Source of the DNA: JAJFFW01 sp038531315
GTDB taxonomy: Bacteria; Pseudomonadota; Alphaproteobacteria; Caulobacterales; Parvularculaceae
Assembly (NCBI GenBank): GCA_038531315.1
Contig: JBCBBT010000016.1
Location: forward strand, 1 to 61,038
Direction: 5' to 3'
Length of the DNA stretch: 61,038 bases
Both the position numbers and the translations under genes were made by a program. Positions within the stretch are counted from its first letter, which is position 1; every line of letters starts with the position of its first letter. This document shows, piece after piece, positions 17,401-25,507 of the stretch. The notes beneath the pieces are model-generated. The model worked only from the letters and a program-made list of their open reading frames with translations, was not told the origin of the DNA and searched no databases.

Positions 17401-18251
17401 TGCCGGACAATAATCCGCAAAACGCCAATGACGCCGTTTCGCAAAACCCTGCGACGCAAGGCGCGACCGTCGTGATGACTTACAATCCCAATGATCCCGA
17501 TGGGGAGGAATACGCCGTCCAGTTTGCGGCTTATGCGGGCGGCACGGCCGGCGCGGGCCTGTTGCCGTTTGCCGATCTTGACGGGTTTGGGCCGAAAGCG
17601 ATCCCGCAGCTCTGCACGATTTGCCATGGCGGCGTCACGCAAACCGCGGGCAATGACAAGGTCATTCACGCGCGCTTCCGCGAGTTCGACTTGCCGTCCT
17701 TCCGCTACTCCAATAACCGCGCCTTCGGGTTCGGTCCCGGGGAGGACACGTTGCAGCCGGATGAAAAGACGGCCTTCGCGAAACTTAACGAACATGTCCG
17801 CGATATTACCGAGCTGAATAATACGGCGCTTTATCCTCAGGGGGATAATTTGCCGATCAGACGCCTGATCGACGCCTGGTATCCAAACGGCTTTAACGGT
17901 CCGATCGCGCCTGTTGAACCGACGCCGCCGCCGGGCTGGAACGCCGCCGCGACGGGTCTGACGGCCAGTGAAGTGCGCGAGGGATATCATGGCGCGCACG
18001 GTCTTGTTTGCCGAACCTGCCATGTCGCGCGCGACGACGGCGATCCAAACGCCTTCTTCGCCTTTGAAAGCGTCAGCCAGTTCCGCGGTGATTTCGTCAA
18101 GAATTCAGTATGCGGCGATCCGACGACCGGCGTCAGGATCATGCCGAACGCCAGCATCACCTATCATAATTTCTGGGGCGATCCGGCGGCGGTCAATCTC
18201 TTTGGTTCCTTGATGGATGCCCCGGTGACGGGCGCGCAATGCGCGCAATAA
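14496..18251 (+). CDS. Large secreted protein with two haem-c motifs and carboxypeptidase-regulatory-like repeats
   Basis: A 1251-residue exported protein. An unusually long signal region (to about ARAQE, residue 68) contains a 5-residue repeat ACAIV/ASAIV/ACAIV. Extracytoplasmic modules follow: a carboxypeptidase-regulatory-like segment (VIDEVSGAPVANAEIAIGEA), Ig-like stretches with GPRDSDGDAVKLEW, and a region with paired cysteines. Near the C-terminus are two CxxCH haem-attachment motifs, CTICH at 1040-1044 and CRTCH at 1172-1176. The protein is probably a periplasmic or outer-surface cytochrome-like protein. The electron partner and the role are unknown. The start at 14496 has GGGGAGAG 5 bases upstream. 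It stands alone with a terminator behind it. Confidence 0.85.
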   Translation: MMFSNIRRRERSIFLSTGFSCGALAASSLKRSSLMACAIVASAIVACAIVAGVNLVSAGGARAQETPRAAPVPVERAERELQGLRERFRGLRVRTAQQGPQTRVIGTLVLRTDKAAGPRAAASGAPLTIEIPNGDVFLRQGDFTTDPVKTGLDGRFEIFTPRRGEYSVCWEIPGNRGCTAEISVDTTATVYAGAVEAFAKQFVYGKILTGDGRPCWAQDAYFNLDFNTKVTTSIANAPAGPGTVGSPVTANIQGEYAITDAARGDHTLVAQCEGARQTASVTLDRQSARADMTFDNRAPRLGAVSAFLSGDGVSRVDPSAQVVMDAGPRDSDGDAVKLEWRTGGLSGTLGGQTATTQQWALPDAEKMNDIYAIARDGKGGYAFKRVTLPTDTGDLIFSGQVIDEVSGAPVANAEIAIGEAGAVGKTDQAGWFTVSSKPRSDDRYVINILHSDYALSSSVYDRASRGQTYALMRAQVTSHDPATAISLVDRASSGACGGPEFEAERNVRRLTPPTIWKDPFAKASDARKKRRPTRKERRAQDYLRNYERQLSRRLEGVVSKPVSGSLSGSVLKAPLKPSRDIERPSLSYGDYFTRDNDGPDRCDNRGAEVEIPAGALVRADGQPAAISVRAALTTFNPARRALPGDYQAVSRNGDREDLLSFGALDLTFTDGTGAELDLKPGTSAVVRIPVSDLQRPTAPQQISMWSFDEATGRWIEEGLAQLRNTASGWMYVGETSHFSSINMDIATDPAAATCARVEFDSAFSAWSNLTMRAYVSFNGDSVRVKETPVDGDQYHAIFRIPYGAAFPPNTLRLEIRGELSGQKLVLLDSIINTDARPKMTGTNLWPSYPYAECGDPIFLSPPPIVVPDYGDIDATGRPAFLTGPRGDETFNPADIVAASSAYYAAINPPATLGDWWVQNGFGADGRTADEPASYARASYLNHNDLGFGRDMHCATKGDTLSCAVTNYGLPDNNPQNANDAVSQNPATQGATVVMTYNPNDPDGEEYAVQFAAYAGGTAGAGLLPFADLDGFGPKAIPQLCTICHGGVTQTAGNDKVIHARFREFDLPSFRYSNNRAFGFGPGEDTLQPDEKTAFAKLNEHVRDITELNNTALYPQGDNLPIRRLIDAWYPNGFNGPIAPVEPTPPPGWNAAATGLTASEVREGYHGAHGLVCRTCHVARDDGDPNAFFAFESVSQFRGDFVKNSVCGDPTTGVRIMPNASITYHNFWGDPAAVNLFGSLMDAPVTGAQCAQ
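14601..14657 (+). repeat. In-frame 15-bp tandem repeat inside a signal peptide
   Basis: Three and a half units of about GCCTGCGCTATCGTA encode ACAIV, ASAIV, ACAIV and AGV in the hydrophobic core of the signal peptide of the dihaem protein. The units differ mainly at third codon positions. The repeat lengthens the h-region without changing frame. Confidence 0.75.
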
Positions 18252-18299
18252 AGCACGTTAGATTACCATCTTCAGTTTCCGACTGAAACCATGATCGAG

Positions 18300-18333
18300 G
18301 CGCCGCCAGCGATAACGCCTGGCGGCGCTTTTT
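18300..18333 (+). terminator. Intrinsic terminator between convergent genes
   Basis: A perfect 10-bp stem GCGCCGCCAG/CTGGCGGCGC with a 9-nt loop and five T on the plus strand. It ends the dihaem-protein transcript and lies 15 bases from the stop of the convergent CRP-fusion gene. Confidence 0.9.
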
Positions 18334-18347
18334 ATGTTACCGGCGGG

Positions 18348-20759
18348 TCAGGCGCTGACCAGATAAAGCGGGCACGGATCGACTTTTTCCTGCACGGAGG
18401 CAAAGCCCAGATAATCGAACCGGCGCGCGCCCGGCGCGCTGATCGTGGCGGCGGTCGCAAAGACGTCGCTGGCGTAAAGCGCGCCCGGATCGGTTTGCGG
18501 CCGACAGCTCGCCGTAATGAGCGCATCGACGGTTTCCTGCGGGGAGGGTTGGTTGCTGGCGAAGGCGCCGGCGTCGAGCCAGAGGCGGCTGGCGGCGGCG
18601 GCGTCGGTTTTCAAAAACGCGTCGGCGGCCGCAAGCGCCGCTTCGATCGTATCGTAAAGCCACGCGTCGCAGGCCCGATCGCGGATCGCAAGATGGGCGT
18701 GAGCCCCGTCGCCCGCCGCCTTGACGCCGGACCCGTTCTCCGCGCCTTCGCTGACAAGGGCGTAATAGACCTGATTGGGCTCAGTCGTCCGTGTGGGGCC
18801 TTTCGCCGGCCAGACCGCTTCGGTGCGCTCGGCGACGAAGCCGGCGGCGGTCCACAGATCGCGGTTGGCGACGCTCAGCGACGCGTCGGCGGTTTTATCC
18901 TTCTGGACCGCGAAGAATCCGACAGGGTCGGTCTGCAACGCGCGCGCATGGCGCACCGTCTTGCCCATGGCGGCGAGCGCGCCAAGCTTGAAGGCGGCGC
19001 CGCACGCGGTTTGCGCGCGCCGGTTCCAGTCAATCGAGGCCGCCGCCCGCATGCAGGCGATATAGCGTTCCGACCATTCATCGCCGAACGCCGCGACGGA
19101 GGATTTCATGAAACTCCCCGGGTCGATCGGCAGATAGACATGCAGCGCCACACCGTGCTCGAGCAGCGTTTCTGCAATCGCGATGTCGGAACCGGACGCC
19201 AGCGCGCCGCAGGCCCAGCCGACGGCGTTGCGGTCCAGAAAATCTTCAAGCGCGTCAATCACGGCGTCGATCTGTTCGTCGGTTTCCGCCGCATTGCGCG
19301 CGGCGAGGGGGCCGGAGAAAAACAGCGGCTGCGCCTGCGGCACGGCGCGATCGATCCAGGCGTCGTCAATCGCCGTTTTTTCTTTCAACCGGCGCAGCTG
19401 ACCGCGCGTCGCCGCCTTCTTGCCGGGCGTCACATCGGCGGCGTGACAGGCGGCCTGAAACAGGAGGGTCGCGCTTTGCGGATCGCCCTGCAGGAGACGG
19501 CACTCAGCGACGGTCGCGCGCAGCCAATAGCTCGGCTCGTCGTCTTCCAGCGGCTCCAGCGCATCGGCGGCGATATCGGCGACAACCGCGGCAAGCCCCC
19601 GGGAGCGCTCGGCGTCGCCCAGAAATGCATAGCCTGACGCTGCATTAACGCCGGAATAGGTCGTCCGGCACGCTTCAAAGGCTTTCGCGTATTCTTCCGC
19701 GGAATCGATGAGATGGCGCCGGCGGACCGCGTCTTCGTCCGCCGAGAACGCCATATCCCGGAGAATGCGCGGTCTCAGACAGGCAAGTTCCTCGTCGGAT
19801 GTATCTGTCGGTATTTTCAGCGTCTCAATTAAATCGAGCGCCTCAACCATGGCTCCTGAGCGCGCTGTTGCAAGAACGGCGCGATGTTTAAACCGCATGT
19901 CGCGGGGCGCGCGGCGCGCGGCCTCGCTCGCCAGGTGAAACGCCGTCTCGTTGAGCCCGAGATCGAGATAGCTGTCGATTTCCCAGAGCCATTCATTATC
20001 GATTGTCGCGCCAATCGACGGCCGGTCAGGGTGCGGCGCTGCGGGGTCGGCGGCGATGGCGGCGAGGCGCTTGCGGTTTTGAATGATCAGGGCGCCGGTT
20101 TTCGCCTGAAAAATCAGACCCGACTTTTCCCACATCGTCAGGGTACGGTTGATATGTTCGCGCGAGACGCCAAGCAATTCGGCGATAAAAGACTGCGCCA
20201 TCTTGCCGAGATCGACTGTCGGGCGCCAATCATCGCCGGAGATAAAGTCGCCGATCTGCGTGAAGAGCGCCGCCAGCCTGATTTCGAGGGGCTGGTGGAG
20301 CGCCTGCGCGTGCCGCAGCGCGAGCGCCTGCGTGTCGTCGGCGAGCAGCCGCATGAGGCCGAGCGCAAGTTCGGGACACCGGCGCGCCACCCGCAGGAGG
20401 TCCGCGGTCGGAATATGCAACGCCGAAACATTGGTCAGACACCGCGTCGTCGCCCGCGAGCCCTTTGCGTCGCCGGAAAGCGCGAAGGCGAGACCGCAAA
20501 GCCCGCCGGGACCGTAAACTGACGCGAGGACCGGTTTTTCGGTCTCGCTGTCGGCCTGGAGCGCGCCGACAACGCCGTTCTCAATAATAAAGACGCCGTC
20601 AGCGCCGGACCGGCTCATCGGCTTGCCGCGGGCGACCGCCATGATCTTGCCGCAACGGGCGATCTCGGCGACGTCCTCCTCCGGCGTTGCGGCGAACGCT
20701 TTGGCGCCCGCCACGATGCGGCGTTTAAAATCGGCGTCGGCTGCGGTGTGTGTGTTCAT
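18348..20759 (-). CDS. CRP-type regulator fused to TRAFs-binding/SLOG-like region and degenerate nucleotide-cyclase-like domain
   Basis: An 803-residue protein of unusual architecture. Residues 1-235 look like a Crp/Fnr regulator: a cNMP-binding fold (GVFIIENGVVGAL, YGPGGLCGLAFALSGDAKG) and a winged helix (MAQSFIAELLGVSREHINRTLTMWEKSGLI). Residues about 255-470 resemble the TPR-like TRAFs-binding domain (RPRILRDMAFSA...YAKAFEACRTTYSGVNAASGYAFLGD). Residues 478-577 resemble the SLOG-like segment usually next to it (ACGALASGSDIAIAETLLEHGVALHVYLPID). Residues about 660-803 align by eye with class III adenylate cyclase domains (RLWLDAG, GALYASDVFATAA, FDYLGFASV, PLYLVS). The metal-binding Asp expected near VYYALVSEGAENG is absent, so it is probably inactive. 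No partner gene is adjacent. Upstream 20760-20968 holds only its promoter region. Confidence 0.8.
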   Translation of the reverse strand: MNTHTAADADFKRRIVAGAKAFAATPEEDVAEIARCGKIMAVARGKPMSRSGADGVFIIENGVVGALQADSETEKPVLASVYGPGGLCGLAFALSGDAKGSRATTRCLTNVSALHIPTADLLRVARRCPELALGLMRLLADDTQALALRHAQALHQPLEIRLAALFTQIGDFISGDDWRPTVDLGKMAQSFIAELLGVSREHINRTLTMWEKSGLIFQAKTGALIIQNRKRLAAIAADPAAPHPDRPSIGATIDNEWLWEIDSYLDLGLNETAFHLASEAARRAPRDMRFKHRAVLATARSGAMVEALDLIETLKIPTDTSDEELACLRPRILRDMAFSADEDAVRRRHLIDSAEEYAKAFEACRTTYSGVNAASGYAFLGDAERSRGLAAVVADIAADALEPLEDDEPSYWLRATVAECRLLQGDPQSATLLFQAACHAADVTPGKKAATRGQLRRLKEKTAIDDAWIDRAVPQAQPLFFSGPLAARNAAETDEQIDAVIDALEDFLDRNAVGWACGALASGSDIAIAETLLEHGVALHVYLPIDPGSFMKSSVAAFGDEWSERYIACMRAAASIDWNRRAQTACGAAFKLGALAAMGKTVRHARALQTDPVGFFAVQKDKTADASLSVANRDLWTAAGFVAERTEAVWPAKGPTRTTEPNQVYYALVSEGAENGSGVKAAGDGAHAHLAIRDRACDAWLYDTIEAALAAADAFLKTDAAAASRLWLDAGAFASNQPSPQETVDALITASCRPQTDPGALYASDVFATAATISAPGARRFDYLGFASVQEKVDPCPLYLVSA

Positions 20760-20968
20760 CCTCGCGTCTTTCTCGCCCCCGCCGGGGCTAATTCTGCAGG
20801 TACGCGCGTTGAAGTCTATATCGTCTGTCCGCGCCGGGCGAGCGGCGTCTCATCAGTTCGAGGCGTCTATCTTCCCGAGCGTCATGTCTGCGAGAGCGAC
20901 ATCGGGTCCTGCGCGGTGCGAGCTTGAGAGCGTTTCGGCCGGAAATCATTGTTCTTCCAAAACGCAGA

Positions 20969-20999
20969 AGCAGTCGGAAAGACGCGCTTTCCGACTGCT
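20969..20999 (-). terminator. Strong hairpin, probable terminator of the small exported-protein transcript
   Basis: A perfect 13-bp stem AGCAGTCGGAAAG/CTTTCCGACTGCT with a 5-nt loop (ACGCG). It lies 125 bases downstream of the small minus-strand gene at 21124-21222. The trailing minus-strand sequence is only moderately T-rich (TCTGCGTTTTGG), so it may instead stabilise or process the RNA. Confidence 0.6.
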
Positions 21000-21123
21000 C
21001 CTTCACCTGCTGACGACGCCCCCAAGACGCCGCCGCCAAATGCCTTCGTCGATCATGCAGGGCTCACAAACTCAACTCTGTCCTGTGCAGCGACCAACGA
21101 TCTCTCCCGCTGGCATTCGTCCC

Positions 21124-21222
21124 CTAGTGGCTGGGCAGGGTGAAAACGCTGCTGACCGCGAGGCCTGCGCTCAACACTGCGATTGAAGACAAGACCGAAA
21201 CCAGAACCATCGACATTTCCAT
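21124..21222 (-). CDS. 32-residue hydrophobic peptide of unknown function
   Basis: A very short gene encoding one membrane-spanning stretch: MEMSMVLVSVLSSIAVLSAG, then LAVSSVFTLPSH. GGGAGAGAGAAAA immediately precedes the ATG, a near-perfect ribosome binding site that matches the GAGGAGAGAGACA before the neighbouring 93-residue gene. It starts 41 bases after that gene's stop, so the two probably form one transcript ending at the hairpin at 20969-20999. It could be a membrane peptide or a cryptic exported peptide. No family recognised. Confidence 0.6.
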   Translation of the reverse strand: MEMSMVLVSVLSSIAVLSAGLAVSSVFTLPSH

Positions 21223-21263
21223 TTTTCTCTCTCCCACGTAATCAAGTTGTTCAGCAGCGACCC

Positions 21264-21545
21264 TTAGAAAAGGATGTTCGAAGCGACAGCGTCGTCGGCG
21301 CGCGCGACCGCGTCAGGCGTTGCGGCGCCCGTGTGATGAAGGGCGGCAAGGTCGGCTGCGACTTCGGCCTCGGCTTTGTTCATCACCAGCTCGAAAATCT
21401 TGTTTTCGGTCTGCAGCGTCGTTGCGGCGATTTCCTGGCTCAGATCGATCCGGCCCTGAATGTCAGCCTCTTGCGCAGAAGCCGCGGTTGTAGCGGCGGC
21501 GGCGGCGACGATTGCGGCGGCGATTTTTGTCAGTGTGTTCGGCAT
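21264..21545 (-). CDS. Small exported protein, Ala/Asp-rich, unknown function
   Basis: A 93-residue protein with a signal peptide (PNTLTKIAAAIVAAAAATTA, cleavage after ASAQ). The mature helical part of about 68 residues has no Cys (IDLSQEIAATTLQTENKIFEL...). The start at 21545 is set by GAGGAGAG 5 bases upstream rather than by the longer open frame. It probably forms a two-gene unit with the 32-residue peptide gene downstream. Family not recognised. Confidence 0.72.
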   Translation of the reverse strand: MPNTLTKIAAAIVAAAAATTAASAQEADIQGRIDLSQEIAATTLQTENKIFELVMNKAEAEVAADLAALHHTGAATPDAVARADDAVASNILF

Positions 21546-21889
21546 TGTCTCTCTCCTCGTTTCTCTCTCTTCGAGAGCTCTTCCGTCTCCCGATGAAGCC
21601 AAGATAGGTGAGGGCGCGCCGGCGCGATGTGTTGTGCGTCACAGCTCGGCGCCGTTTACGGTTAATAAAAAATTCTTCAATTAAAACAACGGCTTGTGGC
21701 GCTAAAAAATCAGGGCCCGCCGCCCGCGCCGCGGATTGTGGCGAAATCCCGGGCCCAAATCCCGCGCTCGGGGGTGCACGGCCTCAGTCGCGACGCATTC
21801 GCCCCAGAAGGGCCATAAAAAAGAAGGGCCACAAAAAAGGAGGCTGCAAAATGCGGCTGTTTAATTGGGAGAAGTCAGACGTTATGCGC
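21546..21889. other. Intergenic region with a short A-rich tandem repeat
   Basis: 344 bases with the promoter region of the 93-residue gene on the right-hand side of its start. Two tandem copies of about 16 bp (GGGCCATAAAAAAGA and GGGCCACAAAAAAGG) lie near 21812-21842, downstream of the hydroxylase stop on its strand. No gene is supported. Confidence 0.45.
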
Positions 21890-22684
21890 CTAAGCGCCCG
21901 CGGAGGCGCGAGACGCCGGCCGCGCGGCCGCGATTGGCCCGGTTTTCGGTTCCGCAAGACCGCGATCGGTGCCCATCAAACGGTCCCAGAACCGGAAATA
22001 AAGACCGTAATTGGCGTCATAGTCTTTATGATGGACATCGTGGTGGCTGGCCGAGATCAGCCAACCGCCGATCGGGCCTTCGGTGATTTTCCGGGGCAGG
22101 ATTTCCCAGCCCGCATGATTGGCGACGCTGTTGACCGTCATGAAGACCAGGAGGAACACCACCGCCCCGAGGTGGATCGGCACGAAAAACGCGGCCAGCG
22201 GCAACAGCCAGGCTGACGCGATCGATTCCCACGGATGAAAGGAAAACGCCGCCCAGGGCGAGGGCTCGCGCGAGCGGTGATGGGTCAGATGCATGGCCTT
22301 GAAAAGCCGCGGATCGTGCATCGCGCGATGCGACCAGTAAAACCAGGTGTCATGCAAAAACAGATAAAAAAGGGCGCTCAGCGGAATATACGCCCAGCCC
22401 GCGAGGCCGTTGATGTCGGTATAAATCGCCGTGCCGCCGAGTTTGTAGGTTTCGATCAGGATCGCGCCGGGGACCGCATAAATCAGCGACGTGGCGAGCG
22501 ACATCGTAATCTCATGGCGCATCACATCCGGGCGCGGCGCGCGCGTCGCCAGACGCCGGGCGCTGACTTTCTCCTCCGGGCGCACCCATAAGAGCCAGTA
22601 AAACAGTCCTGAAACGAGGAAATATCGAACCCAGATAATGAGCGTCAATTGAACAAACGTGGATAAAAACGCACTGATACTCAT
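21890..22684 (-). CDS. Sterol desaturase / fatty acid hydroxylase family membrane protein
   Basis: A 264-residue integral membrane di-iron oxygenase. Histidine clusters: HDTWFYWSHRAMH (about 110-122), HLTHH (about 132-136), NHAGW and the final HHDVHH (about 213-218). Hydrophobic segments occupy residues about 8-30, 60-80, 95-115 and 155-185. It starts divergently from crtI, 179 bases away. That position makes a carotenoid- or hopanoid/lipid-modifying role plausible, but the substrate cannot be read from sequence. Confidence 0.86.
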   Translation of the reverse strand: MSISAFLSTFVQLTLIIWVRYFLVSGLFYWLLWVRPEEKVSARRLATRAPRPDVMRHEITMSLATSLIYAVPGAILIETYKLGGTAIYTDINGLAGWAYIPLSALFYLFLHDTWFYWSHRAMHDPRLFKAMHLTHHRSREPSPWAAFSFHPWESIASAWLLPLAAFFVPIHLGAVVFLLVFMTVNSVANHAGWEILPRKITEGPIGGWLISASHHDVHHKDYDANYGLYFRFWDRLMGTDRGLAEPKTGPIAAARPASRASAGA

Positions 22685-22863
22685 CGAAGACGCCCCGCTG
22701 CGGAGAGCGAAGCCTAGGGCGTTTTTTCCCCCAAGTCACGAAAGCCGGCGCGGTGCGGCGATTTGGCGGGCCGGGCGAGCGCCTCCATAAGGGGGTTTGG
22801 CTGCGTATAGAGCGCACATTATGATACAGCGGCGAAAAGCTGCGTTCGGCAAAAGGATCTTTC

Positions 22864-24387
22864 ATGGAAAACGGCATCAAGACGGCGGCGGTCATCGGAT
22901 CGGGATTTGGCGGCCTCGCGCTCGCCATCAGGCTGCAATCCGCCGGCGTGCAAACAACGATATTCGAACGCCGCGATAAGCCGGGCGGGCGCGCCTATGT
23001 TTATGAGATGGACGGGTTCACCTTTGACGCGGGCCCGACGGTGATCACCGATCCGACGGCGCTGGAAGAATTATGGGCGCTTTCCGGCCGCAAGCTCGCC
23101 GACTATGTCGATATGATGCGGGTCGACCCGTTCTATCGCCTGTGTTGGGAAGACGGCTACACCTTCGATTATTGCAATGACGAGGAAGGCTTGCTGGAGC
23201 AGATTCGCGCCAAGAACCCTCCTGATGCGGAAGGTTATAAAAAGTTTCATGAATATTCAGAAGTTCTCTACCGCGAAGGCTACGAAAAGCTCGGCGCTGT
23301 TCCGTTTTTGAATTTCTGGTCAATGATCCGCTCGGCGCCGGAATTAATTGGCCTACAGAGCTATCGGAGCGTCTATTCGAGGCTGACCGATTTCGTCAAA
23401 GACGAACAGTTGCGTCAGGCGTTTTCGTTTCACACGCTCCTGGTGGGCGGCGATCCCTTCAAGACGTCGGCAATTTATGCGTTGATCCATGCGCTTGAAC
23501 GCAAGTGGGGTGTCTGGTTCCCGCGCGGCGGCACCGGCGCGCTCGTGCGCGGTATGGTGAAGTTGTTTGAAGATCTCGGCGGCGAGATCAAGCTCAGCGC
23601 GCCCGTAAAGGAAATTTCGGTAAAGAACGACCGTGTAGAGACGGTCATGTGCGAAGATGGCTGGTCCGGCGACTTCGATGCGGTCGGCTCGAATGCGGAC
23701 GTTGTGCACACTTATGAAAAATTGATCGGCAAAGCGCCGCGGGGCGCTTCCATGGGCAAGCGGCTCAAGTCGAAGCGTTTTTCAAACTCCCTGTTTGTTG
23801 CTTATTTCGGTACGAACAAAAAATATGAAGACGTCGCTCATCACTCGATTTTGTTCGGGCCGCGCTATCGCGAGCTGATTGCCGAAATCTTCAAAGGCCC
23901 GGAATTGCCCGATGATTTCTCGCTCTATCTTCACCGCCCGACAGCGACCGATCCGGCTCTAGCGCCGGAAGGGTGCGACGGGTTTTACGTCCTGGCGCCG
24001 GTGCCGAACACGGAAAAAGCCGATATCGATTGGGCGACGGAAGGCCCCGTCTATCGCGACAAGATCTTCAACTATCTGGAAGAGCGTTACCTGCCGGGCT
24101 TAACCGATCATCTGGTCACGTCGCATATTTTCACGCCGGCCGATTTTACGACGGAACTGAACGCCCATGCGGGGTCGGCCTTTTCGATTGAGCCGATCCT
24201 GACGCAGTCTGCGTATTTCCGCGTCCATAACCGCGACGACAAGATTTCCAATCTCTACTTCGTCGGGGCCGGCACGCATCCCGGCGCCGGCATTCCGGGC
24301 GTCGTCGGATCGGCGAAAGCGACTGCCGGCCTGATGATCGACGATCTCGCGCCGGGCCGCAACGCGCCGGCGACGGCGGCCGAGTAG
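22864..24387 (+). CDS. crtI: Phytoene desaturase
   Basis: A 507-residue FAD enzyme that desaturates phytoene stepwise toward lycopene at the membrane. N-terminal dinucleotide-binding motif GSGFGGLALAIRLQSAG followed by ERRDKPGGRAYVYE. The CrtI C-terminal signature is FVGAGTHPGAGIPGVVGSAK. Normal length. AAGGA lies 6 bases before the ATG. crtB follows 68 bases downstream on the same strand, the usual pair. Confidence 0.96.
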   Translation: MENGIKTAAVIGSGFGGLALAIRLQSAGVQTTIFERRDKPGGRAYVYEMDGFTFDAGPTVITDPTALEELWALSGRKLADYVDMMRVDPFYRLCWEDGYTFDYCNDEEGLLEQIRAKNPPDAEGYKKFHEYSEVLYREGYEKLGAVPFLNFWSMIRSAPELIGLQSYRSVYSRLTDFVKDEQLRQAFSFHTLLVGGDPFKTSAIYALIHALERKWGVWFPRGGTGALVRGMVKLFEDLGGEIKLSAPVKEISVKNDRVETVMCEDGWSGDFDAVGSNADVVHTYEKLIGKAPRGASMGKRLKSKRFSNSLFVAYFGTNKKYEDVAHHSILFGPRYRELIAEIFKGPELPDDFSLYLHRPTATDPALAPEGCDGFYVLAPVPNTEKADIDWATEGPVYRDKIFNYLEERYLPGLTDHLVTSHIFTPADFTTELNAHAGSAFSIEPILTQSAYFRVHNRDDKISNLYFVGAGTHPGAGIPGVVGSAKATAGLMIDDLAPGRNAPATAAE

Positions 24388-24455
24388 GGCCGTTGGGTGA
24401 TCACGAGGTCTGGCGCATGTTGAGTGGCCTTGCGCATGGTGAGTAGGATGTCCGC

Positions 24456-25433
24456 ATGACACAGGCTGCTGCAGCGCCAGCGCGCGAGGCGCTCGCGGCG
24501 CATGGCGCCGAGACCATTGCAAAGGGCTCTAAGAGCTTTGCAATGGCGTCGTTATTGTTTGGCCGCGACATGCAGGCCGATGTGCAGATGCTGTATGCAT
24601 GGTGTCGGTATTGCGACGACGTGATTGACGGTCAGGATTTGGGGCAGGATGCGCCGGATGCGGATCTTTCCGCCGACGAACAGGCGCGCCGGCTCGATGT
24701 GTTAAAAGCTGATACGCATCGCGCCATGCGCGGCGAGTTCGTCGGTCATCCGGCGTTTGACGGTTTTTCCATTGTGGCGCGCAAGCACAAAATGCCTGAG
24801 CGATACGCCATGGACCTTCTCGACGGTTTTGCGATGGACGTCGCCCGCGCACCGTTCGTGGCCATGAACGACACCATGCAATATTGTTACGGCGTCGCCG
24901 GCGCCGTCGGGATCATGATGGCGATTGTCATGGGCGTCGATCCTGAAGACGAGGCGACGCTTGATCGCGCCTGCGACTTGGGGCTTGCTTTTCAACTGAC
25001 CAATATCTGCCGCGATATCATTGACGATGCGCGCGGCGGTCGCATCTATCTGCCGGCGGAGCTGTTGGCGGCGCATAATCTTAAACCCGAAACGGCGTCG
25101 ATCCTGTCGCCCGTAAACCGGGTCGCTGTTTTCAATGCCGCATCGCATCTCCTGGATTGCGCCGAACAATATTACAACTCGGCTTCGCAGGGCGTGCGTA
25201 TGTTGCCGCCGCGCGCCGCCGCCGCTGTCGCCGCCGCGCGCAACGTCTATCGCGATATCGGGAGGCTGGTGCGCGAGCGCGGCCCCGACGCATGGGTCGA
25301 TCGTCCCTATACGTCGACAGCGCGCAAAGCCTGGCTTGCGGCAGGCGGCGTTCTGACCGGTGCGCCGCAGTCGTTTGTCCTGAAGGCGTCAGGCGCGGCC
25401 CCGCGCGGCGATCTCTGGCGCCGACCTCTATAA
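24456..25433 (+). CDS. crtB: Phytoene synthase
   Basis: A 325-residue squalene/phytoene synthase family enzyme that condenses two GGPP to phytoene. The first Asp-rich motif is DDVID at 54-58 and the second lies in QLTNICRDIIDDARGGRIYLP; the region YAWCRYCDDVIDG is typical. AGGA lies 8 bases before the ATG. It is in an operon with crtI; the downstream Rieske oxygenase starts 74 bases after it on the same strand. Confidence 0.96.
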   Translation: MTQAAAAPAREALAAHGAETIAKGSKSFAMASLLFGRDMQADVQMLYAWCRYCDDVIDGQDLGQDAPDADLSADEQARRLDVLKADTHRAMRGEFVGHPAFDGFSIVARKHKMPERYAMDLLDGFAMDVARAPFVAMNDTMQYCYGVAGAVGIMMAIVMGVDPEDEATLDRACDLGLAFQLTNICRDIIDDARGGRIYLPAELLAAHNLKPETASILSPVNRVAVFNAASHLLDCAEQYYNSASQGVRMLPPRAAAAVAAARNVYRDIGRLVRERGPDAWVDRPYTSTARKAWLAAGGVLTGAPQSFVLKASGAAPRGDLWRRPL

Positions 25434-25507
25434 GGCTTTGTCTGTCATCATCGCGAGCGCTCACATGCGCCCTTGCCAATTGCCGCCGCGCGCCGCCTAA
25501 TGCGGTG

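Noticed and set aside
21851..22216. A plus-strand frame with GGAGG before its ATG at 21851.
   Set aside because: It lies almost wholly antisense to the sterol-desaturase-type gene and reads as its shadow; the good ribosome binding site looks accidental next to the A-rich tandem repeat.
25157..25507. Upstream extension of the Rieske oxygenase frame into crtB.
   Set aside because: Arg-rich, overlaps crtB by nearly 280 bases, and family members begin near residue MVSLPP.
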